Assembly (NCBI GenBank): GCA_964513075.1
Contig: CAZELR010000014.1
Coordinates: 1 to 64,000, forward strand
Length of the DNA stretch: 64,000 nt
DNA from: DAOUBP01 sp964513075
Lineage (GTDB): Bacteria; Chloroflexota; Anaerolineae; CG2-30-64-16
Direction of reading: 5' to 3'
Part shown: in pieces, positions 60,373 through 64,000 of the stretch
Layout of the letters: every line of letters starts with the position of its first letter
How positions within the stretch are numbered: position 1 is the first letter of the stretch
Made by a program: the position numbers and the translations under genes
Notes under the pieces: generated by a model
Told to the model about the DNA's origin: nothing
Databases searched by the model: none
The model's input: the letters and a program-made list of their open reading frames with translations, nothing else

Positions 60373-61899
60373 ATGAGCGATGACATCATCCTCGACTTCC
60401 AAAACGTTACGAAGCAATTCCCGGGCGTCACGGCTTTGAGCGACGTATCGATTCAGATCCGGCGCGGCGAGATCCACTGCCTCTGCGGCGAAAACGGCGC
60501 CGGCAAATCGACCCTGATCAAGATCCTGTCCGGCGTCTATCCCTATGGCACGTATGAGGGCACGATCCTGTATGAAGGCAAGGAGCTCAAGCTGGGAGCC
60601 CAGGCAATCAACAAGGCCATCAAAGAAGGCATCGCCGTTGTGTATCAGGAGCTCACTCTAATCCCCGATATGACGGTCGGCGAGAATATTTACCTGGGCA
60701 AAGAGCCGGTCGACCGCGGCGCAGTCAACTGGGACAAGCTCTACGCCGATACGCAGCAAATCCTGACCAAGTATCACCTGGATATTCAGCCGCAAGCCAT
60801 CGTCAAGCACCTGGGCGTCGGCAAGATGCAGATGACCGAAATCGCCAAAGCACTCTCCGAAAATGCGCGCGTGTTGATTCTCGATGAACCGACCAGCGCG
60901 CTTACCGCAGCCGAAATCGACAAGCTCATGGAAATCCTGCGGACGCTGAAAGAGCATGGGGTCACGTGCATCTACATCAGCCATAAAATCGAGGAGTTTT
61001 TCCGCATCGGCGATTCGATCACGGTCTTGCGGGACGGCAAGGTGGTGACTACACAGCCCGCGCAAGCCCTGAACGTCGAAAAACTGGTCGGCTACATGGT
61101 CGGCCGGGAGATGCACGAACGCTTCCCGAAAGGGAACCGCAGACCCGGTGAAGTAATCCTTGAGGTGCAGGACCTGCACGCACAGGACCCTGACCAGGCC
61201 GACCGCGAAGTGCTGAAGGGCGTCTCCTTTGACCTTCGCAAGGGTGAGATCCTGGGCATCGCAGGCCTGATGGGTTCGGGACGCACCGAGCTGGTGATGA
61301 CGCTCTTCGGCGAGTATGGCAAAATCACGCGCGGCAAGGTGAAGATGGGAGAGCATGAGCTGAAAATCGCCAGCTCGCGCCAGGCCATGCAGCAAGGCAT
61401 CAGTTTGGTCCCCGAGGATCGGAAACGGCACGGTCTAGTTCTCATTCAGTCGGTGTTGAAGAACATCTCGCTGGCGAACCTGGATCAATTTGCCTCCTGG
61501 TTCAGGATCGATGATGACGCCGAGTTGAGCGCGAGCGCACAATTCGCCAAGAGCCTGGCAATCAAAGCGCCCAGCCTGCATGTCCCCTGCGATTCGCTCT
61601 CCGGCGGCAATCAACAGAAGGTCGTCATCTCCAAATGGCTGATGTCTAAGCCCAAGGTGCTCATCATGGATGACCCGACGCGAGGCATCGACGTGGGCGC
61701 CAAGTACGAAATCTACAAACTCATGAACGACCTGACCGAGCAAGGCATTTCGATCATCATGATCTCGAGCGAGCTCGAAGAGGTGCTCGGCATGAGTGAT
61801 CGGGTCATGGTCATGCACGAGGGCAAATCCACCCGTACGCTCGACATCGCCGATGCGACGCAAGAAAAGATCATGGCGTTAGCCACCGGTATCGCCTGA
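60373..61899 (+). CDS. xylG: D-xylose ABC transporter ATP-binding protein
   Basis: 508 residues from ATG 60373 (GAAGGAGAAG upstream). Two nucleotide-binding domains. The first has GENGAGKST, VVYQELTLIPDMTVGENIYL, VLILDEPTSALT and YISHKIEE. The second has GIAGLMGSGRTELVMTLFG, LVPEDRKRHGLVL, DSLSGGNQQKVVISKWL and IMDDPTRGIDVGAKYEIY. This is the normal RbsA/XylG layout, unlike the single-domain fusion upstream. Part of xylFGH. Confidence 0.95.
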   Translation: MSDDIILDFQNVTKQFPGVTALSDVSIQIRRGEIHCLCGENGAGKSTLIKILSGVYPYGTYEGTILYEGKELKLGAQAINKAIKEGIAVVYQELTLIPDMTVGENIYLGKEPVDRGAVNWDKLYADTQQILTKYHLDIQPQAIVKHLGVGKMQMTEIAKALSENARVLILDEPTSALTAAEIDKLMEILRTLKEHGVTCIYISHKIEEFFRIGDSITVLRDGKVVTTQPAQALNVEKLVGYMVGREMHERFPKGNRRPGEVILEVQDLHAQDPDQADREVLKGVSFDLRKGEILGIAGLMGSGRTELVMTLFGEYGKITRGKVKMGEHELKIASSRQAMQQGISLVPEDRKRHGLVLIQSVLKNISLANLDQFASWFRIDDDAELSASAQFAKSLAIKAPSLHVPCDSLSGGNQQKVVISKWLMSKPKVLIMDDPTRGIDVGAKYEIYKLMNDLTEQGISIIMISSELEEVLGMSDRVMVMHEGKSTRTLDIADATQEKIMALATGIA

Positions 61900-61928
61900 G
61901 TTCTATCCTAATCCGAGAGGTGGTCTCT

Positions 61929-63122
61929 ATGAGCGCAATCTCACCGACACCCAATGCAGCTCCCAGTATCGCCAAGCGGTTCCGCGCCAATCTCCAGACG
62001 TACGCCCTCATTTTCGCCACGATCCTCATCTGGGGTTTCTTCTTTGCCGTGACGGACGGGGCGTATCTATCGGCGCAGAATTTCTCCAACCTGTTTCGCC
62101 AAATGACGGTCACGGCGCTGCTGTCCTGCGGCATGGTCCTGGTCATCGTGACCGGCGGCATCGACCTGTCGGTGGGCAACTTCGCCGGTTTTGTGTCCGT
62201 GGTCGTGGCGAAGTTGCAGGCCGATGTCTGGACAGAGGTCTTGCCGGGCCAGGTAGTCCTGCCCGCAATTCTGTCCGTGGTGGTTGGCCTGGCGGTCGGC
62301 ATCCTGTTTGGCATGCTCCAGGGCTCCATCATCGCCTACTTACGGGTGCCTGCGTTCATCGTCACACTCGGCGGCATGTGGGTATTCAAGGGTCTGCTGC
62401 TCATCGTGACCGAAGGGAAGACCATTCCTGCGAACCAGCCCGTCTTTTCGCAGATCGCCCAAGGGTATCTGCCTCCGCTGGTCGGATGGGTTCTTGCCGC
62501 CGTGATCGTGGCTTTTCTGATCTACAATCTATTCAGCAGCCGCCAGAGGAAACGGCGCTACGGCATTGAGTTGAATCCCCTCTACATGGATCTGCTCAAG
62601 ACCGTCCTGTTTGCGGCAGTTGTGGTCGGATACGTGGCCTATGTGAACGGGTACCACGGCATTCAGATGCCCGTGCTACTCCTGGCGATCGTTGCCGTCA
62701 CGATCGCGTATGTCTCGAACAACACGCGATTCGGACGCCATGCATATGCAATCGGCGGCAATCGCGAAGCCACCAGGCTGTCCGGCGTCAACATCAACAA
62801 CAACATCTTCAGGATCTTCGTGCTGATGGGACTGCTGTGCGGGGTGGCCGGCATCGTGCTGGCCTCTTACGTGGGCTACGGCACGATCGCGGCCGGATAT
62901 GGCTACGAGCTCGATGCGATTGCGGCTTGCATCCTGGGCGGCACGTCGCCGTTGGGCGGCGTGGGCACCATCTTCGGCGCGATGGTCGGGTCCCTCATTA
63001 TGGCGAGCCTCACCAACGGTTTGCAGATCATGAACGTTCCGGCCGCGTGGCAGTACGTGCTTAAAGGGATCGTCTTGGTCCTGGCCGTGTACGCCGATGT
63101 GTATCTGAAGAAGAACCGGTAG
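61929..63122 (+). CDS. xylH: D-xylose ABC transporter permease
   Basis: 397 residues from ATG 61929 with GAGAGG. About 10-12 membrane helices. LSCGMVLVIVTGGIDLSVGN is the family signature; YLRVPAFIVTLGGMWVFKGL, TRFGRHAYAIGGNREATRLS and ACILGGTSPLGGVGTIFGA follow. Of XylH length, with the extra helices between about 170 and 235. Completes xylFGH. Confidence 0.94.
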   Translation: MSAISPTPNAAPSIAKRFRANLQTYALIFATILIWGFFFAVTDGAYLSAQNFSNLFRQMTVTALLSCGMVLVIVTGGIDLSVGNFAGFVSVVVAKLQADVWTEVLPGQVVLPAILSVVVGLAVGILFGMLQGSIIAYLRVPAFIVTLGGMWVFKGLLLIVTEGKTIPANQPVFSQIAQGYLPPLVGWVLAAVIVAFLIYNLFSSRQRKRRYGIELNPLYMDLLKTVLFAAVVVGYVAYVNGYHGIQMPVLLLAIVAVTIAYVSNNTRFGRHAYAIGGNREATRLSGVNINNNIFRIFVLMGLLCGVAGIVLASYVGYGTIAAGYGYELDAIAACILGGTSPLGGVGTIFGAMVGSLIMASLTNGLQIMNVPAAWQYVLKGIVLVLAVYADVYLKKNR

Positions 63123-63154
63123 ACCGTTTCCCGCTGCGTCGATGTTCGCCCTTC

Positions 63155-63198
63155 ATCCACTGACCCATCGGAGCTTACCTCCCGGTGGGTCAGTGGAT
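63155..63198 (+). terminator. hairpin after xylH
   Basis: ATCCACTGACCCATCGG pairs with CCGGTGGGTCAGTGGAT (17 bp with one G-U pair, loop of about 10). Only a short T-run follows (TTTC). It probably ends the xyl transcript. The rest of 63123-63313 has no other signal. Confidence 0.7.
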
Positions 63199-63313
63199 TT
63201 CATCCACCTGCCTTGCCAAACCTGTGCTCGACAGGTACAATATCCTCATGTTTCTTCATCCCTTTCTATGCGTTCAGCCATCGTGTATTTGTGGCAGATA
63301 GGAGTTCACCCAC

Positions 63314-64000
63314 ATGACACTCAACAAGCAAGGCAACAAGATCGGCATCCTGGTGGGCGGCGGCCCTGCGCCCGGCATCAACGGCGTCATCCACGCAGCT
63401 ACCATCGAGGCGATCAGCAACGGCCTGGAGGTGGTCGGCATCTACGACGGGTTCAAACACCTGATGGAGGGCAAGCTGGTCGGCACGCCGTTGACCATCG
63501 CGAGCGTGAGCCGGATTCACCTGGATGGCGGCTCCGTCCTGCGCACATCACGCGCGAATCCTACCAAATCGCCGGAGACGCTGCGCGCCTGTGTCTGCGC
63601 GCTGATGGAGGCCGGCATCTCAGGCCTGATCGGCATCGGCGGCGATGATACGGCTTTTTCGCTCTATCGGGTAACCAAATACGCACAAGAGAAGATGGGC
63701 ATCGCCCTGCAAGCGGTCCATGTGCCAAAGACCATCGACAACGACCTTCCCATCCCGGAAGGCATCCCAACCTTCGGCTACGAGACAGCCCGCGAGTTGG
63801 GCACCCGCACGGTGATGAACTTCATGGAGGACGCGCTCACCGTTGGGCACTGGTTCCTGGTGGTGACGATGGGCCGCAAAGCCGGCCACCTGGCGCTGGG
63901 CATCGGCAAAAGCTCCGGCGCAACCCTGACGTTGATCCCCGAAGAATGGCGCGGCCGCGAGATCCGTCTGCAAGAGGTGGCAGATATCCTGACTACGGCG
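63314..64000 (+). CDS. PPi-type 6-phosphofructokinase, partial (runs off the window)
   Basis: 229 codons without a stop, truncated by the window edge. Ribosome site GGAG lies nine bases before ATG 63314. Motifs: KIGILVGGGPAPGINGVIHA, LIGIGGDDTAFSLYR and VHVPKTIDNDLPIPEGIPTF. The Asp after GGD (GGDD) and the Lys in PKTIDND mark the pyrophosphate-dependent class; ATP enzymes have Gly at both positions. It makes the glycolytic step reversible. Follows xylFGH, so it may serve pentose/hexose flux. Confidence 0.92.
   Translation, partial: MTLNKQGNKIGILVGGGPAPGINGVIHAATIEAISNGLEVVGIYDGFKHLMEGKLVGTPLTIASVSRIHLDGGSVLRTSRANPTKSPETLRACVCALMEAGISGLIGIGGDDTAFSLYRVTKYAQEKMGIALQAVHVPKTIDNDLPIPEGIPTFGYETARELGTRTVMNFMEDALTVGHWFLVVTMGRKAGHLALGIGKSSGATLTLIPEEWRGREIRLQEVADILTTA

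Overview
The window is a high-GC, gene-dense stretch of a bacterial chromosome. I infer a member of the Chloroflexota (Anaerolineae/Caldilineae-like). The reasons are an FMN-riboswitch-controlled RibXY-type riboflavin transporter, a serine hydroxymethyltransferase/GcvT fusion, PPi-type phosphofructokinase, sigma70-like promoters (TTGACA-N16/17-TATAAT) and large numbers of short palindromic repeats. No 16S or ribosomal protein gene is present, so the placement is inference. No tRNA, rRNA, CRISPR array, IS transposase or prophage gene was seen.

Layout. 1-602 is non-coding and repeat-rich. 603-3104 holds the remains of a drug-type ABC exporter locus: a chimeric membrane/ABC fragment, an intact DrrA-like ATPase and ABC-2 permease, and an orphan LuxR helix-turn-helix. 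3211-10004 holds a DinB-like protein, then a minus-strand block: MBL hydrolase, TPR protein, DUF456, GDPD, an AlaX-type alanyl-tRNA editing protein and glycogen synthase. 10044-13139 is a riboflavin uptake operon (permease, lipoprotein, ATPase) behind an FMN riboswitch and terminator. 13347-15027 holds two small unknown proteins and a metallophosphoesterase. 15360-19859 (plus strand) holds a repeat-containing membrane protein, RecJ, PfkA, a small membrane protein and a NagD-like phosphatase. 20013-25696 is carbohydrate-related: aldo/keto reductase, GH1 beta-glucosidase, a DUF4380-like protein, MFS exporter and HAD hydrolase. 25848-29902 is a complete ECF vitamin/nucleoside-type transporter (S, T, A, A') ending in a PfkB-family kinase. 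29890-39046 (minus) reads GlyA-GcvT fusion, two paralogous methyltransferases, nadC, nadA, nadB. 39284-41947 holds a papain-like peptidase, a transglutaminase-like protein and a PIG-L deacetylase. 42093-47600 is a cell-envelope glycosylation operon (DPM1-like GT2, GT39/ArnT-like, YfhO-like). 47740-52413 holds AmaP/Asp23-like, ScpB, an ATP-grasp ligase, PanB and an unrecognised 426-residue protein.

The most striking part is 52661-63122. A RbsB-like lipoprotein gene is divergent from an operon encoding a REC-HTH-REC response regulator, a RbsC-like permease, and one polypeptide that joins a sugar-ABC ATPase domain (catalytic Glu and His replaced by Asp) to a complete NarL-type histidine kinase. 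I read this as a transporter-coupled two-component sensor. It sits directly upstream of a XylFGH operon whose binding protein is a tandem in-frame duplication of XylF (739 residues); the obvious hypothesis is that the sensor controls it. The window ends inside a PPi-type phosphofructokinase gene.

At least six families of short palindromic or tandem repeats occur in intergenic spaces. Several copies lie in frame inside the two large glycosylation genes at 42850-47600.
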